Assembly (NCBI RefSeq): GCF_028747805.1
Contig: NZ_CP114887.1
Location: 2,287,501-2,351,500 of the forward strand
Length of the DNA stretch: 64,000 bases
Direction of reading: 5' to 3'
From: Solibacillus daqui
GTDB lineage: Bacteria > Bacillota > Bacilli > Bacillales_A > Planococcaceae
This document shows, piece after piece, positions 9,571-19,568 of this stretch. Within the stretch, counting starts at the first letter, position 1; the number at the start of each line of letters is the position of its first letter. The notes beneath the pieces are model-generated. The model worked only from the letters and a program-made list of their open reading frames with translations. It was not told the origin of the DNA and searched no databases. Both the position numbers and the translations under genes were made by a program.

Positions 9571-10500
9571 TTACCTCCTTAACTTAGGATCAAGTGCATC
9601 CTGTAATCCATCACCTAATGTATTAAATGCAAACATTGTCATAGAAATAAATACTGCTGGGAAGAATAAACGCCACCAATGACCTGTTGATATAACAGAA
9701 AGTGCGTCATTTGCCATTACACCCCATGAAGCGTATGGAGCAGCAATCCCTAATCCTAAAAAACTTAAAAATGCTTCAGCAAAAATCGCACTTGGAACTG
9801 TTAACGTCATTTGAACAATAATCGGACCCATTGTATTCGGTAATAAATTTTTACGAATAATGCGCATCGTACCTGCACCAAATGATTTCGATGCCGTAAC
9901 AAATTCATAGTTTTTCAACTGTAATACTTGACCTCGAACGATACGTGCCATCCCAATCCAACCCGTTACCGTTAATGCAATAATAATTGTCGTCATTCCT
10001 GGTCCCATTACAACCATTAATAAAATAACAACGATTAAGTTCGGTAATCCGTATAAAATTTCTACAATACGCATCATGACAGTGTCTGTACGACCACCTT
10101 TATAGCCGGCAACCCCTCCATAAATAACACCGATTAAAAAGTCAATTGTTGCAGCAGCAATCCCGACGAATAATGAAATTCGTGCACCATACCAAGTTCT
10201 CGTAAATACATCACGTCCAAGTTCATCGGTACCGAACCAGTGAGTTGCACTTGGTGGTAAGTTTTGATTTGGTAAATTGATTTCTGTTACCGAGTGCGGT
10301 GACACAATCGGTACTAAAATTGCGAAAAATGAAAGTAATACTAAAAATATTAAACTGAATAATGCTAAATAGTTTTTACGTAATCTGCGCCAAGCATCTG
10401 CCCAATAAGACAACGTGGGACGCACTACTTGCTCTTTACTTTGCTCATCTTTTGCAGCAGGAGCAAACCACTCTTGTGGAATTTCTTTTGATTGAACCAT
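9571..10500 (-). CDS. oppC: oligopeptide ABC transporter permease OppC-like
   Basis: Inner-membrane permease subunit, 309 aa. A cytoplasmic N-terminal segment of about 40 residues precedes TM1 (LALFSLIFLVLLSFFAILV), then a large outside loop with the FGTDELGRDVFTR signature of OppC/DppC proteins, then five more membrane segments. The EAA cytoplasmic loop is visible as the block around EAFLSFLGLG. The ATG at 10500 overlaps the oppB stop as TAATG, so the two permeases are translationally coupled. Pairs with OppB to form the pore energised by OppD and OppF. Confidence 0.93.
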   Translation of the reverse strand: MVQSKEIPQEWFAPAAKDEQSKEQVVRPTLSYWADAWRRLRKNYLALFSLIFLVLLSFFAILVPIVSPHSVTEINLPNQNLPPSATHWFGTDELGRDVFTRTWYGARISLFVGIAAATIDFLIGVIYGGVAGYKGGRTDTVMMRIVEILYGLPNLIVVILLMVVMGPGMTTIIIALTVTGWIGMARIVRGQVLQLKNYEFVTASKSFGAGTMRIIRKNLLPNTMGPIIVQMTLTVPSAIFAEAFLSFLGLGIAAPYASWGVMANDALSVISTGHWWRLFFPAVFISMTMFAFNTLGDGLQDALDPKLRR

Positions 10501-11435
10501 TATGCATCCCCCTCCTTTTTATGTAGCTTAATTCGAGGGTCTAAGAAGCCGTATATAATATCCACTAGGAAAAGCATAAATACTAAGAATGCACTATAGA
10601 ATACTGTTGTCCCCATAATTAACGGATAATCACGGTTATTTATACTTTCAACGAAGTATTTCCCCATCCCCGGAATACCGAAAATTCGCTCAATTACAAA
10701 TGTACCTGTTAAAATACTCGCTAACATCGAACCTAAAATAGTAACAACTGGCATTAACGCATTTCGGAGAGCATGTCTTACTACAACGCGCCAAGGCTTT
10801 AATCCTTTTGCACGTGCCATTTTAATATAATCTTGTGTCAGTACTTCAAGCATGCTCGCACGCGTTAAACGAGCTATAATTGCCATTGGACCCGTTGCAA
10901 GCGCCAAAGTTGGTAACACCATGTGCTTCAAACTTGACCATGTAGCCGCTGGGAACCAACCTAGATTTACGGCGAATATCTGAATGAGTACCGTTGCTAA
11001 AATGAAGTTCGGTAATGATATCCCAATTACGGCAATCGTCATCGCAATATAATCAATAGCCCCATTATGCCGTAACGCTGCAATCGTCCCCAATAAAATG
11101 CCAGAAATAAGAGCAACTAATATCGTCACCATCCCAAGCTCAAATGATATCGGGAATCCCCGTTCTAGAAGCCCATTTACCGTTTCGGCTGGCTTTTTAA
11201 TAGAAGGTCCAAAGTCAAACGTAATAATACGTTCTAAATATGTAAAATACTGAACATAAATTGGCTTATCTAAATTATAGTAGCTTTCTAAGTTAGCTTG
11301 TATGGTTGGGTTCGTCGTTCGATCCGAATCAAACGGTGAACCTGGAATTTGAAACATTAAAAAGAACGTCAATGAGGCGATAATTAAAATCGTCACAATC
11401 ATCATTAAGAAACGTTTCACAATATAGCCAAACAT
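10500..11435 (-). CDS. oppB: oligopeptide ABC transporter permease OppB-like
   Basis: Inner-membrane permease, 311 aa from ATG 11435 (MFGYIVKRFLMMIV) after an AAAGGGGG ribosome site; a longer reading to 11525 adds 30 residues without one. Six membrane segments are expected, with the first at residues 9-30. The EAA loop region RHALRNALMPVVTILG is typical of OppB/DppB. It is the first gene of the cluster, so the promoter must lie in the AT-rich 11436-11850 region. Gene order B-C-D-A-F differs from the commoner A-B-C-D-F order. Confidence 0.93.
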   Translation of the reverse strand: MFGYIVKRFLMMIVTILIIASLTFFLMFQIPGSPFDSDRTTNPTIQANLESYYNLDKPIYVQYFTYLERIITFDFGPSIKKPAETVNGLLERGFPISFELGMVTILVALISGILLGTIAALRHNGAIDYIAMTIAVIGISLPNFILATVLIQIFAVNLGWFPAATWSSLKHMVLPTLALATGPMAIIARLTRASMLEVLTQDYIKMARAKGLKPWRVVVRHALRNALMPVVTILGSMLASILTGTFVIERIFGIPGMGKYFVESINNRDYPLIMGTTVFYSAFLVFMLFLVDIIYGFLDPRIKLHKKEGDA

Positions 11436-11850
11436 AGAGCCAGTCCCCCTTTCGTCTCTTCTTAGTTTGTTACAAGTGCTGTATGCTGAGTACATTAAAG
11501 TTAAATGTAAATTTGTGTTCTTCAAATCTTAAATAATGTACTGTGCTACATGTTTTCTGAATTCATACACAAAATAACTTAGTTTTGTAAATCGTGTTAA
11601 TATTATTCTATGAAGTCTGCTACATATCTAATCCCTTTTCCAGAAACTTACTTTACAAGTTTTCCAATTCACCCTTTACTATATTCACAAAATTACAGAA
11701 TAATTTGAATTTTCTAAATATTATATATTTCTATTCAACTTATCACAATACCATTTATTTGAAAAGATAAAATTTAATAAAGATGATTTTTTTGTAATTA
11801 TAATTAATTCTTTTGAATATTTATTCTCTTTCACATTTTATTTCAAGACT
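11436..11850. other. intergenic region upstream of oppB
   Basis: About 400 bp with no credible gene on either strand. It is strongly AT-rich, with several poly-A/T tracts, and should hold the opp promoter for minus-strand transcription. Direct inspection gives no clear -35/-10 pair or CodY-type box that I would call. The argH terminator follows at 11851-11889. Confidence 0.5.
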
Positions 11851-11889
11851 AAAAAAAAACGATTTCTGGAAAAAATCTGAGAAATCGTT
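11851..11889 (-). terminator. intrinsic terminator of argGH
   Basis: Arms AACGATTTCT (11858-11867) and AGAAATCGTT (11880-11889). On the minus strand the hairpin runs straight into a nine-base T tract. It lies just past argH. Confidence 0.9.
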
Positions 11890-11922
11890 ATATAAATCTA
11901 TTATTCAATTTTCGTGCTATCT

Positions 11923-13296
11923 TTAAATAAGCAAGCTTTTCGCTTTTTCAATTTGAATTTTTACTTGCCCAAAGCCTGTACCACCTAAAGAATTACGGCG
12001 ACTAACAGCAGCTTCTGGCGCTAATACTGCGTAAATATCTTCTTCTATTAAGCTTGATTCTTTTTGCATTGCTTCTAATGGTAAATCTAATAAGTAAATA
12101 CCTTGTTGAATACATGTAAAGACTAACTTCCCGGTTACTTCATGCGCATCACGGAATGGCATGCCCTTCGTTGCTAGGTAATCGGCTAGTTCTGTTGCAT
12201 TTGAGAAATCTGAATGTACCGCACTATGAAGACGAGGTTTGTTGATTGTCATAGTACGCACCATACCTTCAAAGATTTTAAGTGAGCCAAGAACCGTTTC
12301 CATCGTATCAAACATGCCTTCCTTATCTTCTTGCATGTCCTTGTTGTACGTTAGTGGCGTACCTTTTAGAACCGTTAATAGACCAACTAAATTACCAAAT
12401 GCTCGACCCGCTTTACCACGAATTAACTCTGCCATATCCGGATTTTTCTTTTGTGGCATGATTGATGAGCCTGTTGAAAAGGCATCATCAAGCTCGATAA
12501 ATTTAAATTCATCTGTAGACCAAATAATAATTTCTTCTGCAAAACGGGATAAGTGTGTCATTAATAATGCTGAATTTGATAAAAACTCCACGATAAAGTC
12601 ACGATCACTAACCGCGTCCATTGAATTTGCATAGACATCCGCAAATCCTAGAAGCTCCGCAGATTTTAAACGGTCAATCGGGAAAGTTGTACCTGCCATT
12701 GCCCCAGCACCTAACGGTAAAATATCAATACGCTTCATCGATTCATTAAAACGCTCTTTATCGCGTTGAAGCTGCCAGAAGTATACCATTAAATGATGCG
12801 CAAAAGAGATTGGCTGCGCACGCTGTAAATGTGTATAGCCTGGTGCAATAGTATCAATATGTTGCTCAGCTTGCTTGATGATGGTGTTTTGAAAGTTTTC
12901 AATTAATCCCACTACTTCAGGCACACGTTTCTTTAAGAATAAGTGCATATCTGTCGCTACTTGGTCGTTACGCGAACGGCCAGTATGTAATTTCCCACCA
13001 ACTGGACCGATTAAATCGATTAACATTTTTTCTAAGTTTAAGTGAATGTCTTCATTAGCTACTGTAAATTTTAATTCGCCTGCTTCTGCTTTTACCTTTA
13101 GCTGTGATAAGCCTTCTAAAATCTTTGATACATCTTCTGTAGGTAAAATGTTTTGCGCGCCAAGCATTGTCACATGAGCTACTGAGCCTTCGATATCTTC
13201 TAATACTAATTGTTGGTCAAAGCCAATAGATGCGCCGAATTCATCGACCCAGGCCTCTGCTGACTTTTGGAAACGTCCGCCCCATAATTTTGCCAT
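11923..13296 (-). CDS. argH: argininosuccinate lyase
   Basis: Last step of arginine biosynthesis: splits argininosuccinate to arginine and fumarate. Cytoplasmic homotetramer of the aspartase/fumarase superfamily. 457 aa, the normal length. Signatures are the N-terminal KLWGGRF, the [13 protein letters not shown] block near residues 110-120, the HLQRAQP segment and the superfamily loop [12 protein letters not shown] near 280-291, which carries the catalytic Ser. ATG after AGGAGAG. It lies downstream of argG in the same direction, but with a 306-bp gap that holds a repeat element. Confidence 0.97.
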   Translation of the reverse strand: MAKLWGGRFQKSAEAWVDEFGASIGFDQQLVLEDIEGSVAHVTMLGAQNILPTEDVSKILEGLSQLKVKAEAGELKFTVANEDIHLNLEKMLIDLIGPVGGKLHTGRSRNDQVATDMHLFLKKRVPEVVGLIENFQNTIIKQAEQHIDTIAPGYTHLQRAQPISFAHHLMVYFWQLQRDKERFNESMKRIDILPLGAGAMAGTTFPIDRLKSAELLGFADVYANSMDAVSDRDFIVEFLSNSALLMTHLSRFAEEIIIWSTDEFKFIELDDAFSTGSSIMPQKKNPDMAELIRGKAGRAFGNLVGLLTVLKGTPLTYNKDMQEDKEGMFDTMETVLGSLKIFEGMVRTMTINKPRLHSAVHSDFSNATELADYLATKGMPFRDAHEVTGKLVFTCIQQGIYLLDLPLEAMQKESSLIEEDIYAVLAPEAAVSRRNSLGGTGFGQVKIQIEKAKSLLI

Positions 13297-13334
13297 GTTG
13301 TTCTCTCCTAACAGCTCTTATATTGTTTTTAAAT

Positions 13335-13602
13335 CAATTACGCCTCGGCGTAATTGCGTCCAGATTTTTTTCAAGCTCGCTTGGAAACTCCCTCTAAAAA
13401 ATCTGTGATATCCGCCGGGGCTTAACTTGATTCAGCGGGGTTTGAACCCCCACTGAATAGAGTTGAATATTTGGAATTCATACTCCTCTTATAGAAGTAG
13501 GGGATTTCTGTACCTGTCGCTTCGCTTTCGGTACAAAAAGAGTTCGCTGAAGCAAGTTAAAAGAAGAAGCGACTCGGGCTCCGAATCGCTCTCACTTATT
13601 AA
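13335..13602. repeat. degenerate intergenic repeat element between argG and argH
   Basis: No reading frame here is credible. The stretch opens with the near-palindrome AATTACGCC-tc-GGCGTAATT (around 13337-13356), then GCGTCCAGATTTTTTTC and, further on, the partly complementary TCTAAAAAATCTGTG and a GC-rich CCGCCGGGGC block. Further right, GGGGTTTGAACCCC (around 13437-13450) is a second near-palindrome. A piece near 13479-13515 (TTCATACTCC...TAGAAGTAGGGG) resembles a piece at 19777-19812. Bases and structure differ from the flanking genes. From memory, similar strings recur in Lysinibacillus and Solibacillus intergenic regions; that recollection needs a genome search. Confidence 0.5.
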
Positions 13603-14820
13603 TTATTTTATTTCAGATGGTAATTTTGTATTTTTTGCTATTTCTGAAGCAACGACTGTTGGCATACCCCATAATTCGATGAAGCCTACAGCTGAAGCAT
13701 GGTTGAATTTATCGTGTTTTGAGTAAGTTGCTAATTCTTCAGAGTATAAAGAGTTTGCAGATTTACGTCCCTCAACGATTGCGTGACCTTTATAAAGTTT
13801 CACACGAACTGTACCATTTACATACTTTTGCGTTTCTTTTAAGAACGCTTCTAAAGCTGTACGGATTGGGTTGAACCAAAGACCGTTATAAATGATTTCA
13901 GATAATTTGTGCTCGATAATTGGCTTGAAATGGGCAAGCTCTTTAACTAATGTAATATCTTCTAATTCTTTGTGCGCTGTTAATAACACTTTTGCACCTG
14001 GAATTTCATATACTTCACGAGATTTAATACCTACTAAACGGTTTTCAACGTGATCGATACGGCCAACCCCGTGTGCGCCTGCTACTTTGTTTAATTCCTC
14101 GATTAAATCAGCTAACTTCATTTCTTGACCATTTAATGATACTGGTTTACCTTCTACGAATTCAATTTCAATGATTTCTGCTGTATCCGGTGCGTTTTCA
14201 ACCGAAACTGTTAAACCATAAGCTTCTTCTGGTGGTGCTACCCAAGGATCTTCCATTACACCCGCTTCGTTTGCACGACCCCATAAGTTTTGGTCGATTG
14301 AGAATGGAGAGTCGATTGTTGCAGGAATTGGTACACCATGTTTTGCAGCGTATTCGATTTCTTCGTCACGGCTCCAGCCCCACTCACGTACAGGAGCTAA
14401 AACTTCTAAATCTGGATTTAATGCTTTAATGGAAACTTCGAAACGTACTTGGTCATTCCCTTTACCTGTACAGCCGTGAGCTACCGCGTCTGCATTTGTT
14501 TCTGTCGCGATTTCAACTAATTTTTTTGAAATTAATGGACGAGATAATGCAGATACTAATGGGTACTTTTGCTCATACCAAGTGTGACCTTGTAGAGAGA
14601 TAAGCGCGTACTCTTCAGCGAACTCATCCTTTGCATCGATCATATATGATTCAACAGCACCAACTTGAAGTGCTTTATTTTTAATGAACTCTAAATCTTT
14701 TCCTTCACCCACGTCAAGACATACCGCGATTACGTCCCATCCTTGCTCTTTTAACCACGGAATTGCTACTGATGTATCTAAACCACCTGAATATGCTAAT
14801 ACGACTTTCTTGTTTGCCAT
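13603..14820 (-). CDS. argG: argininosuccinate synthase
   Basis: ATP-dependent condensation of citrulline and aspartate to argininosuccinate, the step before ArgH. 405 aa from ATG 14820, chosen because GGAGGG lies just upstream; a five-codon longer reading has none. The N-type PPi synthetase loop [11 protein letters not shown] is at residues 9-19, and the [13 protein letters not shown] motif that binds citrulline/aspartate follows. The final residues are TKLPSEIK. Probably co-transcribed with argH. Upstream is a promoter-like pair and an ARG-box-like palindrome (see 14840-14906). Confidence 0.97.
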   Translation of the reverse strand: MANKKVVLAYSGGLDTSVAIPWLKEQGWDVIAVCLDVGEGKDLEFIKNKALQVGAVESYMIDAKDEFAEEYALISLQGHTWYEQKYPLVSALSRPLISKKLVEIATETNADAVAHGCTGKGNDQVRFEVSIKALNPDLEVLAPVREWGWSRDEEIEYAAKHGVPIPATIDSPFSIDQNLWGRANEAGVMEDPWVAPPEEAYGLTVSVENAPDTAEIIEIEFVEGKPVSLNGQEMKLADLIEELNKVAGAHGVGRIDHVENRLVGIKSREVYEIPGAKVLLTAHKELEDITLVKELAHFKPIIEHKLSEIIYNGLWFNPIRTALEAFLKETQKYVNGTVRVKLYKGHAIVEGRKSANSLYSEELATYSKHDKFNHASAVGFIELWGMPTVVASEIAKNTKLPSEIK

Positions 14821-14839
14821 GGTAATTCCCTCCACTTAT

Positions 14840-14906
14840 ATGTATTTTTATACATTTATATAATTGTTTATACATGAATAGTACCATGGAATAAAAATAA
14901 ACGCAA
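14840..14906 (-). promoter_or_regulatory. argG promoter and candidate ArgR/AhrC operator
   Basis: On the minus strand TTGCGT (14906-14901) is 17 bp from TACTAT (14883-14878). Downstream of the expected start, ATGTAT-tttt-ATACAT (14840-14855) is a perfect palindrome resembling the ARG box used by AhrC/ArgR, and TTCATGTATA near the start point is a weaker second half. Repression by arginine is therefore plausible. The promoter spacing and palindrome are seen directly; the regulator is inferred. Confidence 0.5.
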
Positions 14907-15050
14907 CTGTATTTATATTAAATTTTAGACTTTTTCGCCATGTCTGAAAACGATTGTTTTATGTTACTTTAGAATACTCGTTTAAATCATTTTTTTCTAA
15001 AAATTGTACATTTATACTGGATTTCATCTACCTTAATCGATGGACTAATT

Positions 15051-15722
15051 TTATATTCTTTCAAGTAATATCCCTTTCCTCTGCAAGTAGTCATCGTAAA
15101 ATGAGTCATCGCCCATCATATACACCCGGTCACAATAAGTCGTAATTTCCTCCATATCATGAGACGTATAAAGAATCATTTTTTGATGTTCCTTTGCCTG
15201 CCGCATAAGGAAGCGCACAATTTCTGTTTTGGATTTTAAATCTATACCTACTGTCGGCTCGTCTAAAATAAGGAGCTGTGGATCATCAATAAGGCTTAAA
15301 GCAATATTGAGTTTGCGTTTCATACCGCCTGATAACGCACTTACTTGCTTATCCCATTCATGCAATTGCATATTTTCACAAATGGCTCGACATTGCTCAT
15401 CGGATAATTTGTTCCAACTGAGCTTTGCAAAAAACAACATATTTTCCCGAACCGTCATATGTTCCCACAATGCGACCTCTTGTGGAACATAACCGATTTG
15501 ACGACGAACGGCCTTTAAATTATCTTTATAGGAAAGTCCATTTAGCATTAAATCGCCGGAATTTGCGCTCATCGCTGTTGCAACAATTTGCAAAAAGGTT
15601 GATTTTCCTGCCCCATTTTGCCCGACAAGCCCTACCATTTCACCGCGCGCAATATACATAGAAACATTTTGCAAAATTTCATGGCTACGATACTTTTTAT
15701 TAATATTTTTCACTTCAAGCAA
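15051..15722 (-). CDS. ABC transporter ATP-binding protein (ABC-2 exporter)
   Basis: ATPase of a drug/lipid-type exporter, 223 aa if the TTG at 15722 is used (MLEVKNINKKY), preceded by AAAGGAG and overlapping the end of the permease gene by 8 bp. A longer ATG reading to 15761 lacks a good ribosome site. Walker A GQNGAGKST is at 34-42, signature LSGGMKRKLNIA, Walker B LLILDEPTVGID, switch His in TSHDMEE. Last gene of the operon 19568-15051, with two ABC-2 permeases and a 501-aa exported protein. The substrate is unknown. Confidence 0.88.
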   Translation of the reverse strand: MLEVKNINKKYRSHEILQNVSMYIARGEMVGLVGQNGAGKSTFLQIVATAMSANSGDLMLNGLSYKDNLKAVRRQIGYVPQEVALWEHMTVRENMLFFAKLSWNKLSDEQCRAICENMQLHEWDKQVSALSGGMKRKLNIALSLIDDPQLLILDEPTVGIDLKSKTEIVRFLMRQAKEHQKMILYTSHDMEEITTYCDRVYMMGDDSFYDDYLQRKGILLERI

Positions 15723-16833
15723 AACGGCTCGACTCCTTTCTATACACATAAATGCATACAAGCACTATGAAAATACTCCAAATGAGTGAAACATCCCATT
15801 GTAATAATGCATACACGGGGCTAATTCCGCTCAACAATGGCCATTTCACAACAAGTTGCTCTATTGGGATGAATGCCCCACCAAGAAATGTGAGCAGTAA
15901 CGTAATGATTGGTGTGATGAAATGATAACTCAACGTATGTTTCATATGGACTGCGACAAATAACGCCAGTGCAACACAACTCAATCGAAAAATGACAATC
16001 GCTAAAAATTCAAACCATACAAATTTTGTTTCAAGTAATTGATATGTTAAAAAATCAATCCCGAACATGAATAATAAATAAAAACCTAATGTATTGAAAA
16101 AATAAGTAGTGTATGAGATTTTAGTTTGCAACCAGCGTACGACAACTGGATGATTGGATTCTTTAATGATCCAATCCAATAAATAAAAAGTTGAAATGAG
16201 TGCAAAAAATGCCCATATGCCCCACGGACTCAATAAAACGTCTTTTTTTGTAGGGGTAGAAGATTCATTGTAAAAGGAAAAATCAACAGTTAATAATTCA
16301 TAACGTTCCTCACGTTGCTCCCCTTCAGCCACAATTTGATCGAACGACCAGTGAATATCACTTTCATATTTGTTGAGTAATTTCTTCACTTCATGAGCCG
16401 CTTTTGCTTGTGTTGCTTTACGCTGTGCAAGGGAACTAATATTTTCTTTTACCGCAAAATAAAAATACGATCGGTTCGTTGAATACGCTTCGATTAAATG
16501 GTGTCGTTTATTATTTCGCAATTGTTTTTCAAAATGACGTTTTACAATAAATACACTATCAATCTGATTTTTCTCTAATGCATATAGCGCTTTTTGCTTA
16601 CTCATTAATTGAATGTTTAAAAGATCGATTTGCTGAAGTTCTTGAATAAATGCTTTAGATAGTTCACTGTTGTCTTCATCCACAATGGCAACAGGAACTT
16701 GCCCATCCTCGACAACATCAGTCATCCAATGAATGAGGACAGTCGTTAAAACAAGTGGCATAACAAGCCAAATGAATGTAGAAAATGCCTGCTTTTTTAT
16801 TAGCAACATTCGTGTAAAAAGTAATGTTCTCAA
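15715..16833 (-). CDS. ABC-2 type permease (second subunit)
   Basis: Membrane subunit, 372 aa. One TM near residues 10-35, an extracytoplasmic domain of about 150 residues with the pattern VAIVDEDNSELSKAFIQEL seen in ABC-2 exporters, then about five TM segments in the C-terminal half. The start is TTG at 16833, with GGGGAGG upstream; it overlaps the stop of the preceding permease as TTGA, so the two are coupled. Related to YhgE/Pip and DrrB-like ABC-2 membrane proteins. The extracytoplasmic domain contains charged and Tyr-rich stretches but no recognised motif. Confidence 0.82.
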   Translation of the reverse strand: MRTLLFTRMLLIKKQAFSTFIWLVMPLVLTTVLIHWMTDVVEDGQVPVAIVDEDNSELSKAFIQELQQIDLLNIQLMSKQKALYALEKNQIDSVFIVKRHFEKQLRNNKRHHLIEAYSTNRSYFYFAVKENISSLAQRKATQAKAAHEVKKLLNKYESDIHWSFDQIVAEGEQREERYELLTVDFSFYNESSTPTKKDVLLSPWGIWAFFALISTFYLLDWIIKESNHPVVVRWLQTKISYTTYFFNTLGFYLLFMFGIDFLTYQLLETKFVWFEFLAIVIFRLSCVALALFVAVHMKHTLSYHFITPIITLLLTFLGGAFIPIEQLVVKWPLLSGISPVYALLQWDVSLIWSIFIVLVCIYVYRKESSRFA

Positions 16834-18044
16834 CGGGCTAACCTCCCCTTCACGTATACGAGACTACTATATAGTGAGAGTGCCAAGAAGAGCCAAAAAC
16901 CACTCTTTGTATATGAAGCATAATTACGCTCTTCAAAAATAAGCTCAGTCAACCATTTCCAATTGTCATACGTATAAAAATACGGGAATAGTTGCTGCAT
17001 GCCATATGGGAAATAAATCGTAGGAAAAACCGCACCACTCACTGCAAGAAGTAAAACGCATAAAAATAACGAAATTAATAGCTTCACTTTATCTGAATAG
17101 AAAACAATATCGAAAATGGCACATAAGACAATCGTATGCAAGATAAGTAAGCCAATAAATAAAGAAATTCTAAAGTAATCAAGTGCATAATAATTTATTT
17201 CCAATTGTGAAAGCCCAATAACAAAAAGGACAATCGAAAGGGTAAGCACCGTCATAAATGTCGTGATAATCCGCGCAACATGCTCCTGCCAAATTGCAAC
17301 ACCGGCCAATTTCAAGCGAACTTGTAAGCTTTTCGATGTTTGCTTCGATAAAAATACAAATAGCAAAATCGACCAAATGATGGTTAAACAAAATAAAATA
17401 GCGAATGAATAATAATGCAACGGATTTTCAAATGGGAGCAACACCCACTCATGCTCACGTAAAACTTTACTTTTCCCCATTGTATAAAATGTAAAATCCA
17501 TTAAGAGCTCTAATTTTAAACTTTCCAATTCTTCCGGTGAAATTGATGTCTCTTTCGCATAATGATACACCGTCAAAATATTCGCCTGCGCAGATGAAAT
17601 ATAACGTGTAATCGTTTCAACAAGTTCATTAACGACCATGCTTTGCGTTTTTTCTTGTGGGTTACCGAGCACGTGGAGCTTTACTGAAGCCCCTTCATAT
17701 AAATCCTCGGCAAAGTTACTCGGGAAAATAATCGCGGCTGTACTTTCATTTTGCTTCAACCGCGCTTCTGCTTCTTCCATTGAAAGGAGCTCTGCCTGTA
17801 CATATGTATTTTCTTTCAAAACTGTCACAATTAGTTGTGCCAATAGTTGACTCTCACTTGAAAAATCTTCATTAACAATGGCAATCGACATTTTTTGTTG
17901 TTCATTCTGTGAAAATATCGATGTCAAAGCCATAAAGGACAGTCCGATTATCATCATTGGAAACAAGAAAAGAAGAAGTAGTTTCCACCACTTCTTCTTC
18001 ATTTGTGTCAAGTATTGATGTGTGAAAAATACAAGGTTTTTCAT
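16830..18044 (-). CDS. ABC-2 type permease (first subunit)
   Basis: Membrane subunit, 404 aa from ATG 18044, chosen because AGGTGA lies 5-6 nt upstream; in-frame GTG/ATG codons 2-3 codons earlier overlap that site. Topology mirrors the next gene: TM1 near residues 15-38, an outside domain with VNEDFSSESQLLAQLI and AIIFPSNFAEDLY, then five or six TM segments. The two permeases probably form a heterodimer, driven by the ATPase at 15051. It begins about 18 bp after the 501-aa gene ends. Confidence 0.82.
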   Translation of the reverse strand: MKNLVFFTHQYLTQMKKKWWKLLLLFLFPMMIIGLSFMALTSIFSQNEQQKMSIAIVNEDFSSESQLLAQLIVTVLKENTYVQAELLSMEEAEARLKQNESTAAIIFPSNFAEDLYEGASVKLHVLGNPQEKTQSMVVNELVETITRYISSAQANILTVYHYAKETSISPEELESLKLELLMDFTFYTMGKSKVLREHEWVLLPFENPLHYYSFAILFCLTIIWSILLFVFLSKQTSKSLQVRLKLAGVAIWQEHVARIITTFMTVLTLSIVLFVIGLSQLEINYYALDYFRISLFIGLLILHTIVLCAIFDIVFYSDKVKLLISLFLCVLLLAVSGAVFPTIYFPYGMQQLFPYFYTYDNWKWLTELIFEERNYASYTKSGFWLFLALSLYSSLVYVKGRLAR

Positions 18045-18062
18045 CGTCATCACCTGATTTCA

Positions 18063-19568
18063 TTAATAGAAAAGATTTTCAAATTCCATGAACTTATCCG
18101 TTAACCACTCTTCGGATTGTTCATATAATGTTTCATTAAAATATTTATCGAACGCATTTTGGTCCATTTCACCAATATTTACTACGCTGTCTCCCACATC
18201 AAAGCTTACTTCTTTAATCACTTTTGCCGTTTGGTTTACATTTAAGTCGAATAGCTCGCTCTCATCAAGCGCAATCGCAAACTGATGATCCGCTTTCATT
18301 TGATCCTTTTCATGCGTCGCTTCACCTGACCAATCCATCGCAAAGCTTGAATAGTCATCTTCAAATGAAATAGTTCTTGTAAACGTACGTGTATCACCTT
18401 TTAATGTTTCATCCCCTTTGTATTCTAGGTATGACGCATCACCGTCCATTTTCACAGTAATTGTATCTATCGCTTTTTGGTCTTTCCAAGTAAGGTCACC
18501 TTTAATAATTACTTTATCTGTTTTATCGCCAATTTCATATTCAAAAATTTGTTTTGTATCTTCAATTGATTGTTTACCATCAATAACAATCGTTTCTTCT
18601 CCAATTGTCATTTCAAAATGACGTTGAACAATTAAATCTTTTTGATGCCAAATAACAGAAGTTAAACCTTTTGGAATGCTTGAATCTTTAATTCCTTGGA
18701 TCATTTCTTCAATAACTGTATCCATTTCTTTTGAGAAATTAATATCTAATGTTGACATGGCCATTCCTGAGCTTTGTTCATATAATGATTTTATCAGACC
18801 TTCTAATTTGTCATCCTTTTTCGCTTTTTCAAGTACTTTAACGAAAAGATCTTTCACTTCTTGCTCCGTTAATTTCATTGTAACCTTTTCACCAGTTAGC
18901 TTTTTCTCACCAATTTTTACTTCTTCCTTTTCTCCTACTGTAAAGGCTTCTTCAGGAAGTTCCTCATAAAAATACTTTAAATATTCCTTTTCCAAATACT
19001 CCGACATTTCATCCGAATATAATGAGTTTTTGCCTGTCATTTGATCAAGCCCTAATGTTTCGCTACCTTCATAATTTGGATCTGTCATACGCATTACGTT
19101 TCCAAAATCTTTGTCATTTAATTGAATTGTATCTTGTAAAAATGGTAATGATACTAATAATTTCTCAGACGTTAAGTACATAATAAAATCGTTAAATTCA
19201 ACATCCATTACGTTGGCATCCATTTTAGCCATGATTTCGCCTTTTTTCATATCCGATTGCGTCGTAATTTTTAACGAAGAGTTTTCAACAGTATCCAGTA
19301 TTTGTGGATCTAAAAAACTTAACATTTCTTCCCCTGGACTTGCTGAAAAATCCATCACGTATTCTGTCACATCATTTTTAGACTTATCATACCATTCAAA
19401 TTCATTTGCATATTTGTCTTTGAAAAGTTCGATTGATTTTTCCATTGTTTTTGTTTCTGCAAGGAAATATTGTTGCTTCGCCGATTTGTTAAAGATGAAA
19501 AAGGCTGTTGCTCCTCCACCAATTGTAAGAAATGCCACAATAATTCCAATAATAACGCTTTTTTTCAT
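18063..19568 (-). CDS. membrane-anchored extracytoplasmic protein, DUF6583-like
   Basis: 501 aa. An N-terminal uncleaved anchor or signal (residues 5-27, Gly/Ile-rich, no lipobox) precedes a long, acidic, Lys- and Met-rich extracytoplasmic region with many beta-prone repeats and paired patterns such as KLTGEKVTMKLTEQE and DTRTFTRTISF. It resembles DUF6583-type proteins of Bacilli found beside ABC-2 exporters; this family name is from memory and not certain. First gene of the four-gene operon ending at 15051, so it may be a periplasm-side partner, a substrate chaperone or a sensor for the exporter. No catalytic motif seen. Confidence 0.7.
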   Translation of the reverse strand: MKKSVIIGIIVAFLTIGGGATAFFIFNKSAKQQYFLAETKTMEKSIELFKDKYANEFEWYDKSKNDVTEYVMDFSASPGEEMLSFLDPQILDTVENSSLKITTQSDMKKGEIMAKMDANVMDVEFNDFIMYLTSEKLLVSLPFLQDTIQLNDKDFGNVMRMTDPNYEGSETLGLDQMTGKNSLYSDEMSEYLEKEYLKYFYEELPEEAFTVGEKEEVKIGEKKLTGEKVTMKLTEQEVKDLFVKVLEKAKKDDKLEGLIKSLYEQSSGMAMSTLDINFSKEMDTVIEEMIQGIKDSSIPKGLTSVIWHQKDLIVQRHFEMTIGEETIVIDGKQSIEDTKQIFEYEIGDKTDKVIIKGDLTWKDQKAIDTITVKMDGDASYLEYKGDETLKGDTRTFTRTISFEDDYSSFAMDWSGEATHEKDQMKADHQFAIALDESELFDLNVNQTAKVIKEVSFDVGDSVVNIGEMDQNAFDKYFNETLYEQSEEWLTDKFMEFENLFY

